From positions 992,001 through 1,056,000 of the forward strand of contig NZ_CP121464.1 in NCBI RefSeq assembly GCF_029690045.1: 64,000 nt of DNA, read 5' to 3'. A model generated the notes under the pieces. That model did no database searches and was not told the DNA's origin. It saw nothing but the letters and a program-made list of their open reading frames with translations. The position numbers were made by a program, and so were the translations under genes. This stretch comes from Janthinobacterium rivuli. GTDB taxonomy: Bacteria; Pseudomonadota; Gammaproteobacteria; Burkholderiales; Burkholderiaceae_D. Shown piece after piece: positions 48,642 through 57,652 of the stretch (its first letter is position 1; every line of letters begins with the position of its first letter).

Positions 48642-49384
48642 CACGCCAGCCATGGTTTCAACGCCGCGTGCAAGCCCAGGGCGAACAGGCCGATAAAAAA
48701 ACACCGTTTGAATACCTGCTGCGCGATGCGCCCGCGCAGCCATTGACCGGCCAGCATGCCGGCCAGCGCTGGCAGCAGCGCATACGCGGAGGCGCCGGCC
48801 GCGCCGAGGCTGAAGTCGCCGTGCAGGGCCAGGCTGGCCGCCAGCGCCACGGTCGACGCCGTAAACGCCAGGCCCAGCGCCTGCACCAGCGCATCGCGCG
48901 CCAGCCCCAGTCCCTGCAGATACGGCACGGCGGGGATGACGAACACGCCCGTGGCGGCCGTCACCAGTCCCGTCACCGCGCCCGCCAGAGGCCCCAGCCA
49001 CGTTTCGCGCCGCGCCGGCACGCGCAGCTGCAGCGAGAATAATCCCGCCAGCGCATACAGCATCAGCGCCACGCCCAGCGCGGCGACGGCCCAGGCCCCG
49101 CTGTCCTTCGGCAGCAGGGCGCCGCCCGCCAGGGTACCCACCATGACGGCGGCCAGCAAGGGCCACAAACGGCGCAGCAGGGCGTGCAGGCCGGGGCCGG
49201 CCGCCAGTTGCCAGACATTCGTCACCATCGATGGCACGATCAGCAGGGCGGCCGCCTGCACGGGCGGCATGACGAGGCTGAGCGTGCCCATGGCCACCGT
49301 CGGCAAGCCCAGGCCGACTACGCCCTTGACGAAGCCAGCGACGAGGAAACTGGCGCCGACGGCCAGCAGGAATGACGTCTCCAT
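48641..49384 (-). CDS. TauE/SafE family membrane permease
   Basis: 247 residues with eight or so hydrophobic segments. The N-terminal FLVAGFVKGVVGLGLPTVAMGTL segment, repeated in diverged form around residue 135 (LAGAVTGLVTAATGVFVIPAVPYL), is the signature of the sulfite/organosulfonate exporter family. The substrate is unknown. It is divergent from a LysR gene 124 bases away, a common regulator-target layout, and is coupled to the small GNAT gene. Confidence 0.88.
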   Translation of the reverse strand: METSFLLAVGASFLVAGFVKGVVGLGLPTVAMGTLSLVMPPVQAAALLIVPSMVTNVWQLAAGPGLHALLRRLWPLLAAVMVGTLAGGALLPKDSGAWAVAALGVALMLYALAGLFSLQLRVPARRETWLGPLAGAVTGLVTAATGVFVIPAVPYLQGLGLARDALVQALGLAFTASTVALAASLALHGDFSLGAAGASAYALLPALAGMLAGQWLRGRIAQQVFKRCFFIGLFALGLHAALKPWLA

Positions 49385-49508
49385 CTTTTTTATCCACAGT
49401 GAATTGCGTGGATTCTGCGCTTGTCAGGAACTTTCGCCAAGGTGGATTATTTTGAGTCAGCCTTAGTCAAATACGAAGGCTGATAAGATGGCGAAAAGGA
49501 GGGCCGCC

Positions 49509-50402
49509 ATGCGCTTTGATCTGGTCGATTTGCAGCTGTTTGTCAACGTGGTGGAGGCGGGCAGCCTGACGGCGGGCGCCGCGCGCAGCCATCTCGCATT
49601 GGCTTCCAGCAGTGCGCGCGTGCGCGGCATGGAAGAGATGCTGGGCATGCCCCTGCTGCTGCGTGGCCGGCGCGGCGTGGAACCGACGCCAGTGGGCCAG
49701 ACCTTGCTGCATCACGCGCGCCTGGTGCTGCTGCAAATGGAGAAAATGCGCGGCGAGCTCGGTGAATTTGCGCGCGGCTTGAAAGGGCAGTTGCGGCTGC
49801 TGTGCAATACGGCCGCGCTCAGCGAATTTTTGCCCGAGGCGCTAGGCGCTTTTCTCGACCGCCATCCGAACCTGACCATCGACCTGGAAGAGCGCCTCAG
49901 TTACGATATCGTCAAGGCCGTATCGGAAGGACTGGCCGACATGGGCATCGTGTCCGACTCGGTCGACATGCGCGGCTTGCAGACGTTTTTGTTCCGCCCC
50001 GACCGGCTGGTGGTGATCGCCGCGGCCGACGGCGTGCATCACCGTGCCCTGGGCCAGGATGGCGTCGTCGACTTTGCCAGCGTGCTGGATCACGATTTCA
50101 TCGGCCTGGCCGACGACAGCGCGATGCAGCAGTACCTGGGCATGCATGCGGCGCGCCTGGGGCGTCCGTTGAAGGTGCGCGTGCGCCTGCGCAGTTTCGA
50201 TGCAGTGTGCCGCATGGTGGCCAGCGGCGTGGGCATCAGCGTGGTGCCGCTGGCGGCTGCCAGCCGCTGCCAGCAGACGATGGCGCTGCGCTGCCTGGAA
50301 TTATCCGATCCCTGGTCGGTACGCAATCTGACGATCTGCGTGCGCCAGTTCAGTGAATTACCCCTGTATGCGCGCCAGTTGATCGATCATCTGAAGGCGT
50401 GA
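49509..50402 (+). CDS. LysR-type transcriptional regulator
   Basis: 297 residues. The N-terminal winged helix-turn-helix (FDLVDLQLFVNVVEAGSLTAGAARSHLALASSSARVRGMEEMLG) is complete, and the C-terminal part is the two-lobed ligand domain. AGGAGG lies six bases before ATG 49509. It probably controls the divergent TauE permease gene and may also regulate itself; the ligand is unknown. The alpha/beta hydrolase gene follows after 21 bases and may be co-transcribed. Confidence 0.88.
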   Translation: MRFDLVDLQLFVNVVEAGSLTAGAARSHLALASSSARVRGMEEMLGMPLLLRGRRGVEPTPVGQTLLHHARLVLLQMEKMRGELGEFARGLKGQLRLLCNTAALSEFLPEALGAFLDRHPNLTIDLEERLSYDIVKAVSEGLADMGIVSDSVDMRGLQTFLFRPDRLVVIAAADGVHHRALGQDGVVDFASVLDHDFIGLADDSAMQQYLGMHAARLGRPLKVRVRLRSFDAVCRMVASGVGISVVPLAAASRCQQTMALRCLELSDPWSVRNLTICVRQFSELPLYARQLIDHLKA

Positions 50403-50423
50403 CAGGGCATGACAGGAGCAGCG

Positions 50424-51293
50424 ATGCGTTTTTCAGAAGACAAGATGGCCAGCCTGCGGTGCAGCGACCAGGTTGAGCGGCCGATCCACATCTGGCAGCC
50501 AGCAGCGCCACCACGCGCCGTGATCCTGGCGATCCACGGCGGCATGGCGCATGCGGGCGACTACGTCACGCCGGCGCTGTATTTCCGCCAGCACGGCATC
50601 GCCACCGTCAGCTTCGACATGGTGGGCCACGATGGCCAGCGCAAGGTCGATATCCCTTCGTTCGACGCCTTCCTCGACGACGAGGAACTGTTCCTTGCGT
50701 GGGTCAAGGCCACGTATCCGGGCGTGCCGATTTTCGTCATGGGCCACTCCATGGGCGGCCTGATCGCCACGCACCTGGGCTTGCGGTGCTTTGCGGGCGA
50801 CCCGGCGATCAAAGGCTTCATCATCTCGTCGCCGTATTATGTGAATGCGATTCCCGTGCCGAAGGTGTTGCAGATGCTGTCCGGATGGCTGGCGCAGCGT
50901 TTCCCCACGATGAAGGTACCGCTGGGGAACCTGACCATGCTGCTGACGCACGATCAGACCATCACCGCGCGCCATTTCCAGGATGAGCGTGACGGCATCC
51001 GCGCCAGTGCCGCATCGGTGCGCTTTGCCCATGCCTTGACGTCGGCGCAAAAGGAGCTGGCGGGCGGCTTGTCCGGCTGGCGCTTCCCCCTGTTCGCCGT
51101 GGTGGCCGGCGACGACAAGCTGGCCGACAGCCGCGCCACGGAAAGCATGCTGCGCAGCGTGCCCGATGGCCTGCTCGACTATCACTACTATCCAGCCAAT
51201 TATCACGAGAATTTCAATGAAGTAAACCGCGACGTGATCTTTGCCGCCATCCTGGCGTGGATGGAGAAACTCCTGGCACCCGTAGCGCCGTGA
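50424..51293 (+). CDS. Alpha/beta hydrolase (lysophospholipase-like)
   Basis: 289 residues. The nucleophile elbow is GHSMGG near residue 116, the acid Asp is in VAGDDKLADSRATE and the likely His in ANYHENFNE. LAIHGGMAHAGDY forms the oxyanion segment. It belongs to the serine aminopeptidase S33 / monoacylglycerol-lipase-like group, so an ester or lipid substrate is likely. The start at 50424 has AGGAG six bases upstream; ATG 50409 is an alternative. It follows the LysR gene closely. Confidence 0.85.
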   Translation: MRFSEDKMASLRCSDQVERPIHIWQPAAPPRAVILAIHGGMAHAGDYVTPALYFRQHGIATVSFDMVGHDGQRKVDIPSFDAFLDDEELFLAWVKATYPGVPIFVMGHSMGGLIATHLGLRCFAGDPAIKGFIISSPYYVNAIPVPKVLQMLSGWLAQRFPTMKVPLGNLTMLLTHDQTITARHFQDERDGIRASAASVRFAHALTSAQKELAGGLSGWRFPLFAVVAGDDKLADSRATESMLRSVPDGLLDYHYYPANYHENFNEVNRDVIFAAILAWMEKLLAPVAP

Positions 51294-51388
51294 GGCGCCA
51301 GTATCGTTATAATCGGATTCACTGAATTGACCGCCGGCGCATGCCGGCCCGGTCCCCGCGGCACAGGGGAATACTCAAGGAATGAACG

Positions 51389-51580
51389 ATGCGCTTGCTG
51401 ATTGCCCTGATACTCCCGTGGCTGACCTTTTTCACGATCGGCCGTCCGATCGCCGGCATCATTTGCCTGATCCTGCAAATCACCCTGATCGGCTGGCTGC
51501 CGGCGGCGATCTGGGCCGTGTATTCGCTGAGCCAGTACAAGACGGACCAGAAGATCGCCGAGGCCATGCGCCGGCGCTGA
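51389..51580 (+). CDS. YqaE/Pmp3-family small membrane protein
   Basis: 63 residues with two membrane helices (LIALILPWLTFFTIG and IAGIICLILQITLIGWLPAAIWAVY), the typical Pmp3 layout, and a charged tail ending in MRRR. In other organisms relatives help with membrane potential and salt stress. AAGGA precedes the ATG. The gene stands alone, 95 bases after the hydrolase. Confidence 0.85.
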   Translation: MRLLIALILPWLTFFTIGRPIAGIICLILQITLIGWLPAAIWAVYSLSQYKTDQKIAEAMRRR

Positions 51581-51645
51581 TGCGGGGCTAAGTCTTGTTT
51601 AAGCTGCGCTTCCTATCTTGATTCAACCGACATGAGGAGAGTGAG

Positions 51646-52110
51646 ATGGCACCAGACAGACGCGGTACCCTGACCCTGGCGGCGGCAATGCTGGCCGCCG
51701 GGCTGTTGCTGGGAAGTGCGGCGCAGGCGCAAAGCGACAGCGCACTGCCGCCCGTGCAGAAAAGCGGGGCGGTGGAATACCTGAGCGGCGGCATCGGCCT
51801 CGATGAATCGACGGCCATCAAGAGCGCCAGCCGGCACTGGCCCTTGAGCCTCGTGTTTTCCGTGCAGGCGGCGGGCAAGGCGGAATTTGCCTCCGACGTG
51901 AAGCTGACCATACGCGACGCCAAGGGCGCGCCAGTGCTGGAAACGACGGCCAGCGGACCGTTCCTGCTGGCGAAACTGGCGCCGGGCAGCTACAGCCTGA
52001 GCGCCACCCTGGCCGGCAAGACACTGGAGCGCAAGGTGCAGGTCAAGGCGGGCAGTTCCGCGCGCGTGGAACTGGTCTGGCCGGCGGGAACGAACCAAGG
52101 TAAATCCTGA
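51646..52110 (+). CDS. Secreted protein with carboxypeptidase-regulatory-like domain
   Basis: 154 residues. A signal peptide ends near AQAQS (residues 26-30). The rest resembles a beta-sandwich of the carboxypeptidase-regulatory type: VKLTIRDAKGAPVLETTASGPFLLAKLAPGSYSLSATLAGK is the core strand set. It is probably periplasmic, with an unknown partner. Its stop overlaps the start of the next membrane-protein gene (TGATG), so the two are coupled. Confidence 0.72.
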   Translation: MAPDRRGTLTLAAAMLAAGLLLGSAAQAQSDSALPPVQKSGAVEYLSGGIGLDESTAIKSASRHWPLSLVFSVQAAGKAEFASDVKLTIRDAKGAPVLETTASGPFLLAKLAPGSYSLSATLAGKTLERKVQVKAGSSARVELVWPAGTNQGKS

Positions 52111-52439
52111 TGGCTGGCGACGGCAAGGCACCTGAACAGGGCTTGTCGGCGCGGGGCTTGTCGGCACATATCCTGCCCACGTCGGCGACGATGGTCGGCG
52201 TGTGCATGACGGTGCTGTCGATCGGCCACCTGGCGCCGCGCGGCGAGGTGCGCGTGGCCATCGACAAGCTGCTCGCTATCGATGCCATCGTATTTCTCGT
52301 CAGCGCCGTGCTCTCGTTCATGTCGCTGCGCCCCGGCCAGTCGCGCCTGCGCTACGAATGGTGGGGCGAGCTGCTGTTCATCTGCGGGCTGGCCCTGCTG
52401 GCGCTGGGCGCCGTGGTGCTGGCCTTTGTCATCAACTGA
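52110..52439 (+). CDS. Small multi-pass membrane protein, unknown
   Basis: 109 residues with three predicted membrane helices (about residues 27-42, 54-70 and 84-107). The loops are short and basic, and the first 20 residues are polar. I do not recognise a family. It overlaps the upstream secreted-protein gene and probably works with it. It converges on the Gfo/Idh/MocA gene, whose stop lies six bases away. Confidence 0.65.
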   Translation: MAGDGKAPEQGLSARGLSAHILPTSATMVGVCMTVLSIGHLAPRGEVRVAIDKLLAIDAIVFLVSAVLSFMSLRPGQSRLRYEWWGELLFICGLALLALGAVVLAFVIN

Positions 52440-52445
52440 ACCCGA

Positions 52446-53483
52446 TCAGCTGACCGCGAGCACGCGCCCTTCGGCGGCGCTTTGCAGTGCCAGTTCGATC
52501 AGGCGTATCGTTGCCGCCGCATCTTCGGCCGCCACGGGCGCCGCTGCGCCATGGCGGATGGCGTCGGCCATGCCCTGGTAAAAGTCCTGGTAGCGGCCCG
52601 CCTGCATCTCCAGGTGTTCACAATGCCCGTCCGGCTGCGCGCCCAAATGCAGCGCGCCGCGCACGGGATCCGTGCCCCAGCCGGGCTGTCCCGGCCTGCC
52701 GCCCGCCTTCAGGGCGTCTTCCTGCGGGTCGAGGCCAAACTTCACGAAACTGCCTTTATCGCCATGCACGGCGAAGCGCGCCGTCGGCGCTTTTACAAGG
52801 CAGCCCGCTTGCAGCACCACGCGCAGCCGGTCGTAGTACAACACAATGTGCATGTAGTCGACGGCTTGCGCGCCATCGCGCTGCAGGGCGATATCGGCGT
52901 ACAGCTTTTCCGGCATGCCGAACAGCTGCATGGCCTGGTCCAGCATGTGCGGACCCAGGTCGTACAGCAAGCCGCCGCCCGGTGCGCCGGACTCGCGCCA
53001 GCGCTGGCGGATCTCGGGGCGGAAACGGTCGAAATGCGATTCGACGCTGGCGATGCGGCCCAGGGTGCCCTGTGCCAGCAGCGCTTTCAGTGTCAGGAAA
53101 TCGCCATCCCAGCGCCGGTTGTGGTACACGCTGAGCACCAGCTTGCGCTCTTTCGCCAGCGCGATCAGGCTCTGCGCCTCGGCACTGGAAATGGTAAATG
53201 GCTTGTCGACCACCACGTGCTTGCCCGCCTGCAGGGCCGCTTGCGCCAGGCTGAAATGCGCCTCGTTGGGCGCCGCGATGACGACCAGTTCGATGGACGG
53301 ATCGGCAAACAGCTGCGCGGGCTGCGCATACACGGTGGCGTGCGGCCAATCCTTGTGCACAAGCTCCGGCTTGCTGGAGGCGACGGCCGTCAGTTCCAGG
53401 GCCTCGATGGCGGACAGCACGGGAGCGTGGAAGGTGGAGCCGGCAAAGCCGTAGCCGACCAGGCCGGTTTTGATCTTGTTCAT
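52446..53483 (-). CDS. Gfo/Idh/MocA family oxidoreductase
   Basis: 345 residues. The N-terminal Rossmann motif TGLVGYGFAGSTFHAPVL binds NAD(P), AAPNEAHFSLAQAALQAGKHVVVDKPF is the family's central motif with the catalytic Lys, and the second domain contains GGLLYDLGPHMLDQAM with the conserved Asp-x3-His. It probably oxidises or reduces a sugar or polyol; the substrate is unknown. It stands alone on the minus strand. Confidence 0.9.
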   Translation of the reverse strand: MNKIKTGLVGYGFAGSTFHAPVLSAIEALELTAVASSKPELVHKDWPHATVYAQPAQLFADPSIELVVIAAPNEAHFSLAQAALQAGKHVVVDKPFTISSAEAQSLIALAKERKLVLSVYHNRRWDGDFLTLKALLAQGTLGRIASVESHFDRFRPEIRQRWRESGAPGGGLLYDLGPHMLDQAMQLFGMPEKLYADIALQRDGAQAVDYMHIVLYYDRLRVVLQAGCLVKAPTARFAVHGDKGSFVKFGLDPQEDALKAGGRPGQPGWGTDPVRGALHLGAQPDGHCEHLEMQAGRYQDFYQGMADAIRHGAAAPVAAEDAAATIRLIELALQSAAEGRVLAVS

Positions 53484-53577
53484 GGCGTGTTCACAGGTGT
53501 GTGGAAGAATCCATGATCATACCCGCAAGCGGGCGGCGGCAGCGCTGCAGCAATGTTGCAACGCCGCCGCTCCTGCC

Positions 53578-54825
53578 TTAGTTCAGGCGCCAGACGTATT
53601 GCACCTTGACGCTGGCGCTGACAGGCTTGCCGCCAGCGAGGGCCGGCTTGAACGTGCACTTGGCGATGCCGCTGCGCGCCGCCTCGTCGAGGGCCGGGTG
53701 GCCGCTGCTTTTGACCACGCTCGACCCCGTTACCTTGCCGGCCGCATCCACGTCGAAGGACATGTTGACCGTGCCCTCTTCCTTCGCCTGCCGTGATGCT
53801 GCTGGCCAGACCGGCTTGTTGCAGACGCCAAAGTCGATGACGGGGCGGCGCTCCAGTACGGGCGCGCTGTCGGCGGCGACGGCCTGACCGTAGATGCCGA
53901 GGCAGGCGCCTGCCAGGGCCAGCAGCGGCACGGCCGCCTTCCAGTTCAGGGTGTGTGGTGCGGGGCGCAGCAATCGTTTGATACGTGACATAAGATCTCC
54001 TCCGTTGGCCGCCTGGGCCAGGTGGTGGGTTGAGAACTGGAGACGTTCCAGTTCCGAGAGTGCAAGAGCCAGACGCCGCGGTTCGCCCAGTTGTCTTGCT
54101 GCGAAATCATCTGCAATGTGTTCGCGCTCCAGGCGCACGCCGCGTGAAATCCACCAGACGGCAGGGTGGAAGAACAGCAGCGCCTCGATGGCGTTTTGCA
54201 GCAGGTTGATCAGATAATCGTGGCGCCGGATGTGCGCCAGTTCGTGCGCCAGCAGCGCGTCGAGCAGGTGCGGCGGCATGCCGGTCAACAGTGCGGCGGG
54301 CACCAGCACCATGGGGCGCCAGATGCCGGCAGTGAGCGGGCTGGTGATGTTGTCGAGCACGCGCAGCCGCACGGGCCGCGTCACGCCCGCGTCGTGCGCC
54401 ATGTGCGACAGCCTTGCCTGCAGTGGTCCATGCGTGGCGCCCGTGTTCCTTGCGCTGCGCTCTATCCACAGCATGCCCAGCGCCATGCGCACGGCCAGCA
54501 CGGCGGCGCACAGGGCCCACACGCCGACGATGGCGCGCAGCAGCAAGTCCAGGTCGGGCAGGCTGTCAGGTGCCAGCAGGGCGGGCGGCAGCAAGGCGCT
54601 GGAGTACAGGGCGCTCGTGGCGTCGCCGCCGGCCAGGCGCAGAGACAGGCCCGCCGCCGGCCATGCCAGGCAGGCCAGCAGGGCGCCGCAACCGACGGCG
54701 TAGCGCGCTTCCGGACGCGCATTGCGCAGGGCCGCCCACGCCAGCGCCGTGGCGCAACCGATCAGCAAGCCTTGCCACAGGAAGTGCAGCAGGGTCCAGC
54801 CCAGCGCTGGCACGAAGCCGCTCAT
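53578..54825 (-). CDS. M56 (BlaR1-like) membrane metallopeptidase with TonB C-terminal domain
   Basis: 415 residues. Four or so membrane helices surround the M56 zinc motif HELAH (LLAHELAHIRRHDYLINLLQNAIEALLFFHPAVWWIS) near residue 195. There is no penicillin-binding sensor domain; instead the C-terminal 90 residues (KPVWPAASRQAKEEGTVNMSFDVDAAGKVTGSSVV to VQYVWRLN) form a TonB C-terminal-type domain. It probably cleaves the BlaI-type repressor or another target after an envelope signal. Its start overlaps the repressor gene stop (ATGA). Confidence 0.86.
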   Translation of the reverse strand: MSGFVPALGWTLLHFLWQGLLIGCATALAWAALRNARPEARYAVGCGALLACLAWPAAGLSLRLAGGDATSALYSSALLPPALLAPDSLPDLDLLLRAIVGVWALCAAVLAVRMALGMLWIERSARNTGATHGPLQARLSHMAHDAGVTRPVRLRVLDNITSPLTAGIWRPMVLVPAALLTGMPPHLLDALLAHELAHIRRHDYLINLLQNAIEALLFFHPAVWWISRGVRLEREHIADDFAARQLGEPRRLALALSELERLQFSTHHLAQAANGGDLMSRIKRLLRPAPHTLNWKAAVPLLALAGACLGIYGQAVAADSAPVLERRPVIDFGVCNKPVWPAASRQAKEEGTVNMSFDVDAAGKVTGSSVVKSSGHPALDEAARSGIAKCTFKPALAGGKPVSASVKVQYVWRLN

Positions 54826-55205
54826 GACTGATCGTCCTTGAGCATTTTTTCGATTTCTTCGCGTTCGGCGCGCGACACGCCCGTGCGCAGCGCCGCCAGC
54901 ACCAACGCCTTGGCCGAACCGGCAAAGGCTTTCTGCATCAATTCCTTGAGCAGGTTCGTCTGCAGGCTGTCCTGCGCCTGCGCCGGCGCATACACGTGCG
55001 AGCGCTGGCTTTCGTCGCGGATCAGCAAGCCCTTGCTGTGCATGATCTGCATCAGGCGCAGCACAGTGCCGTACGTGATGGCTGGCTTGGCCAGCGCCAT
55101 CGCCTCATGCACCTGCTTGGCCGTGGCGGCGCCCAGCGGCCACAGCGCCTGCAGCAGATCGAGTTCGGCTGCCGTCGGTTTCGGAATGTCGTGCGTCTTG
55201 GCCAT
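54822..55205 (-). CDS. BlaI/MecI/CopY family repressor
   Basis: 127 residues. A winged helix-turn-helix (TAAELDLLQALWPLGAATAKQVHEAMALAKPAITYGTVLRLMQIMHSKGLL) is followed by a C-terminal dimerisation region. It should repress its own operon until the M56 peptidase encoded downstream inactivates it. A palindrome that could be its operator lies 47 bases upstream. The resistance or stress function of this pair is not shown, as no beta-lactamase gene is nearby. Confidence 0.88.
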   Translation of the reverse strand: MAKTHDIPKPTAAELDLLQALWPLGAATAKQVHEAMALAKPAITYGTVLRLMQIMHSKGLLIRDESQRSHVYAPAQAQDSLQTNLLKELMQKAFAGSAKALVLAALRTGVSRAEREEIEKMLKDDQS

Positions 55206-55514
55206 GCGGTTTCCTCTTGCCTGAAATTCAATAGGGCTAGAGTAAACCTTGTAGACAAAAATGTATACTTTAATTTTCAGACTGGCGAAAAGTGCCGTTT
55301 TTAAAGCTGATATGAACTAGACATACCGATATACTTCATGTCCGGCAGCGGCGTGGGCGCAAGTCATTGGATAGAATGACAGAAATTAGTTGCGTTTGAG
55401 AAATTACTATATAATCATTGCCAATTTCGCCAGGAGTACAGTTTGGCCTGTCTGGCCGCTGCCTGTTAATCCATCTATTTATTAAGCCTCGCTGAGCCAG
55501 GCCCAACTCTCCCC
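55206..55514. promoter_or_regulatory. Divergent control region with candidate BlaI operator
   Basis: No gene is seen in these 309 bases between the repressor and the lipoprotein. TAGACA-AAAA-TGTATA at 55252-55267 is a near-perfect palindrome and a candidate BlaI-type operator. A consensus-like TATAAT at 55410-55415 could serve the lipoprotein gene, but no convincing -35 was found at normal distance. Confidence 0.45.
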
Positions 55515-56069
55515 ATGACAATGAAAGCAGCAATCCTGTCGACAAGCTGTGCCTTGCTTCTGGCAGGATGCATTAATACGGCGCCGCACCCCCGATATAT
55601 ATTGCCGAATCCGGCGCAACCTTCGACTACCCTGACCATCAAGCCCATTTTCACGGGGTCGAGGAAAGTGGCTGTCGTGTGGCGTAACGAGGTCGATTTT
55701 GCTGCGGATGGAAAATGGGCGGCCCAGCGCAGTTTTACGCTGGCCAGTTTCAATAAGGATTACCAATCCAATCCAGTAGTGACGAGGCTGCCGGCTGGCG
55801 TATCGCATTTTTTCGTGAATTATCCTTTGGGGTCCTCCCACGAGTGTTCGATTTCCTTTGCTGCCCAGCTGCAGGAAGGGCGCAAATACACCTTGCGGAC
55901 GGATGACAAAGCAGGCGGGTTCTTCTCTCTGGGAGGCTGCGGTGTCAGTGTGCATGACGACGATACGCAGCAAGCCTTGCCACTCATGGTGTGCCGGGAC
56001 GTCGCCACGGTGTTCAGTTCATTCTTCTGTCGCAAGCCCGCTGACGCGGCTGCAGCCGGCGTCCCGTAA
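55515..56069 (+). CDS. Lipoprotein of unknown function
   Basis: 184 residues. The lipobox LAGC at residues 16-19 follows MTMKAAILSTSCALLL, so it is lipid-anchored. The mature part has a beta-rich pattern with two conserved-looking Cys pairs (SHECSIS and LGGCGVSV; MVCRDV and SSFFCRKP), which may form disulfides. I do not recognise the family. No good ribosome site is seen; ATG 55521 is an alternative start. It converges on gatB with a shared bidirectional terminator. Confidence 0.65.
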   Translation: MTMKAAILSTSCALLLAGCINTAPHPRYILPNPAQPSTTLTIKPIFTGSRKVAVVWRNEVDFAADGKWAAQRSFTLASFNKDYQSNPVVTRLPAGVSHFFVNYPLGSSHECSISFAAQLQEGRKYTLRTDDKAGGFFSLGGCGVSVHDDDTQQALPLMVCRDVATVFSSFFCRKPADAAAAGVP

Positions 56070-56094
56070 AGACGAAAAACATGCCTGTTGCGCA

Positions 56095-56127
56095 TAAAAA
56101 AAGGACGCCGTGGCGTCCTTTTTTTTT
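56095..56127. terminator. Bidirectional terminator between lipoprotein and gatB
   Basis: Hairpin AAGGACGCC / GGCGTCCTT with A run before and T run after. Confidence 0.88.
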
Positions 56128-56138
56128 CAAGCGGACGG

Positions 56139-57599
56139 TCAGCCCGCCAGCTTGGCCTTCAGCAGTTCCGTCAGCTGGGCCGGGTTGGCCTTGCCTTTGG
56201 AGGCTTTCATGGCCTGGCCGATCAGCGCGTTGATGGCCGCTTCCTTGCCAGCGCGGTACTGCTCCACCGACTTGGCGTTTGCCGCCAGCACTTCATCGAC
56301 GATGGCTTCCAACGCGCCCGAGTCCGAGATTTGCTTCAGGCCCTTGGCGTCGATGATGGCGTCGACCAGGTTCTCGTCGCTGGACTTCGCTTCCCACATG
56401 CCGGCGAAGACTTCCTTTGCCGCCTTGTTCGAGATGGTGCCGTCGGCGATGCGCTTGAGCATGGCGGCCAGCTGCGCGGCGGAGACGGGGGCGTCGTCCA
56501 GGTCCACGCCTTCGCGGTTCAGGGTAGACGAGACGTCGCCCATCAGCCAGTTGGCGGCGGCCTTGGCGTTTTCCTTGCCGGCCTTGTCGACGACGGCGAC
56601 GAAATAGGTGGCCATGGCTTTCGACTGCGTCAGCACCAGCGCATCGTAGTCCGGCAGCGCATATTCGCTGATGAAGCGGGCGCGCATGGCGGCCGGCAGT
56701 TCCGGCATCGACGCCTTGACCGTGTCGATCCACTCCTGCGAGATGACCAGCGGCGGCAGATCAGGGTCCGGGAAGTAGCGGTAATCCTGGGCGTCTTCCT
56801 TGCTGCGCATTTCGCGCGTTTCTTTGCGGTCTGGATCGTACAAACGCGTCGCCTGCACGACCTTGCCGCCGTCTTCGATCAGTTCGATCTGGCGGCGCAC
56901 TTCGACGTGCACGGCTTCTTCGATGAAGCGGAAGGAGTTCAGGTTCTTGATTTCGCAGCGGGTGCCGAATTCCTTCTGGCCGACGGGGCGCACGGACACG
57001 TTGACGTCGCAGCGGAACGAACCTTCCTGCATGTTGCCGTCGCAAACGCCCAGCCACATGACCAGCGAGTGCAGTGCCTTGGCGTAGGCCACGGCTTCGG
57101 CGGCGCTGCGTATCTCCGGTTCCGAGACGATTTCCAGCAGCGGCGTGCCGGCGCGGTTCAAGTCGATGCCGCTCATGCCCGCGTAGTCTTCGTGCAGGGA
57201 TTTACCGGCGTCTTCTTCCAGGTGGGCGCGCGTCAGGTTGACCGTCTTGGTGACGAATTCGCCATCCTTTTCATAGCCGAAGGTCAGGGCGCCGCCGATG
57301 ACGACAGGGTCTTCGAACTGGCTGATCTGGTAACCCTTGGGTGAATCAGGGTAAAAATAGTTTTTGCGTGCGAAGACCGAGTGCGGCGCCACGGTGGCGC
57401 CCACGGCCAAACCGAAGCGGATCGCGCGGTCGACGGCTTGCTTGTTCATCACCGGCAGCACGCCTGGCAGCGCCAGGTCGACGGGACTCGCTTGCGTGTT
57501 GGCGTCGGCGCCGTACTTGATCGGCGAACCGCTGAAAATTTTGGATTCGGTCGTGAGCTGCACGTGGTTCTCAAGACCGATGACGACTTCCCATTGCAT
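56139..57599 (-). CDS. gatB: Aspartyl/glutamyl-tRNA amidotransferase subunit B
   Basis: 486 residues. It activates misacylated Glu-tRNA-Gln and Asp-tRNA-Asn with ATP for amidation. Family segments are [20 protein letters not shown] at the N-terminus, [33 protein letters not shown] and the C-terminal YqeY-like tRNA-binding domain. The start at 57599 gives the family N-terminus. It is the last gene of gatC-gatA-gatB, 53 bases after gatA. Confidence 0.95.
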   Translation of the reverse strand: MQWEVVIGLENHVQLTTESKIFSGSPIKYGADANTQASPVDLALPGVLPVMNKQAVDRAIRFGLAVGATVAPHSVFARKNYFYPDSPKGYQISQFEDPVVIGGALTFGYEKDGEFVTKTVNLTRAHLEEDAGKSLHEDYAGMSGIDLNRAGTPLLEIVSEPEIRSAAEAVAYAKALHSLVMWLGVCDGNMQEGSFRCDVNVSVRPVGQKEFGTRCEIKNLNSFRFIEEAVHVEVRRQIELIEDGGKVVQATRLYDPDRKETREMRSKEDAQDYRYFPDPDLPPLVISQEWIDTVKASMPELPAAMRARFISEYALPDYDALVLTQSKAMATYFVAVVDKAGKENAKAAANWLMGDVSSTLNREGVDLDDAPVSAAQLAAMLKRIADGTISNKAAKEVFAGMWEAKSSDENLVDAIIDAKGLKQISDSGALEAIVDEVLAANAKSVEQYRAGKEAAINALIGQAMKASKGKANPAQLTELLKAKLAG

Positions 57600-57652
57600 A
57601 GTGTTCTCGCTTATTTTTTGGTGGCGCCGCCTGGGCGGCGCGTCTGTTCTTA

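Noticed and set aside
53894..54831. Plus-strand open frames antisense to the M56 peptidase
   Set aside because: Low-complexity Arg/Gln/His-rich translations without start signals; shadows.
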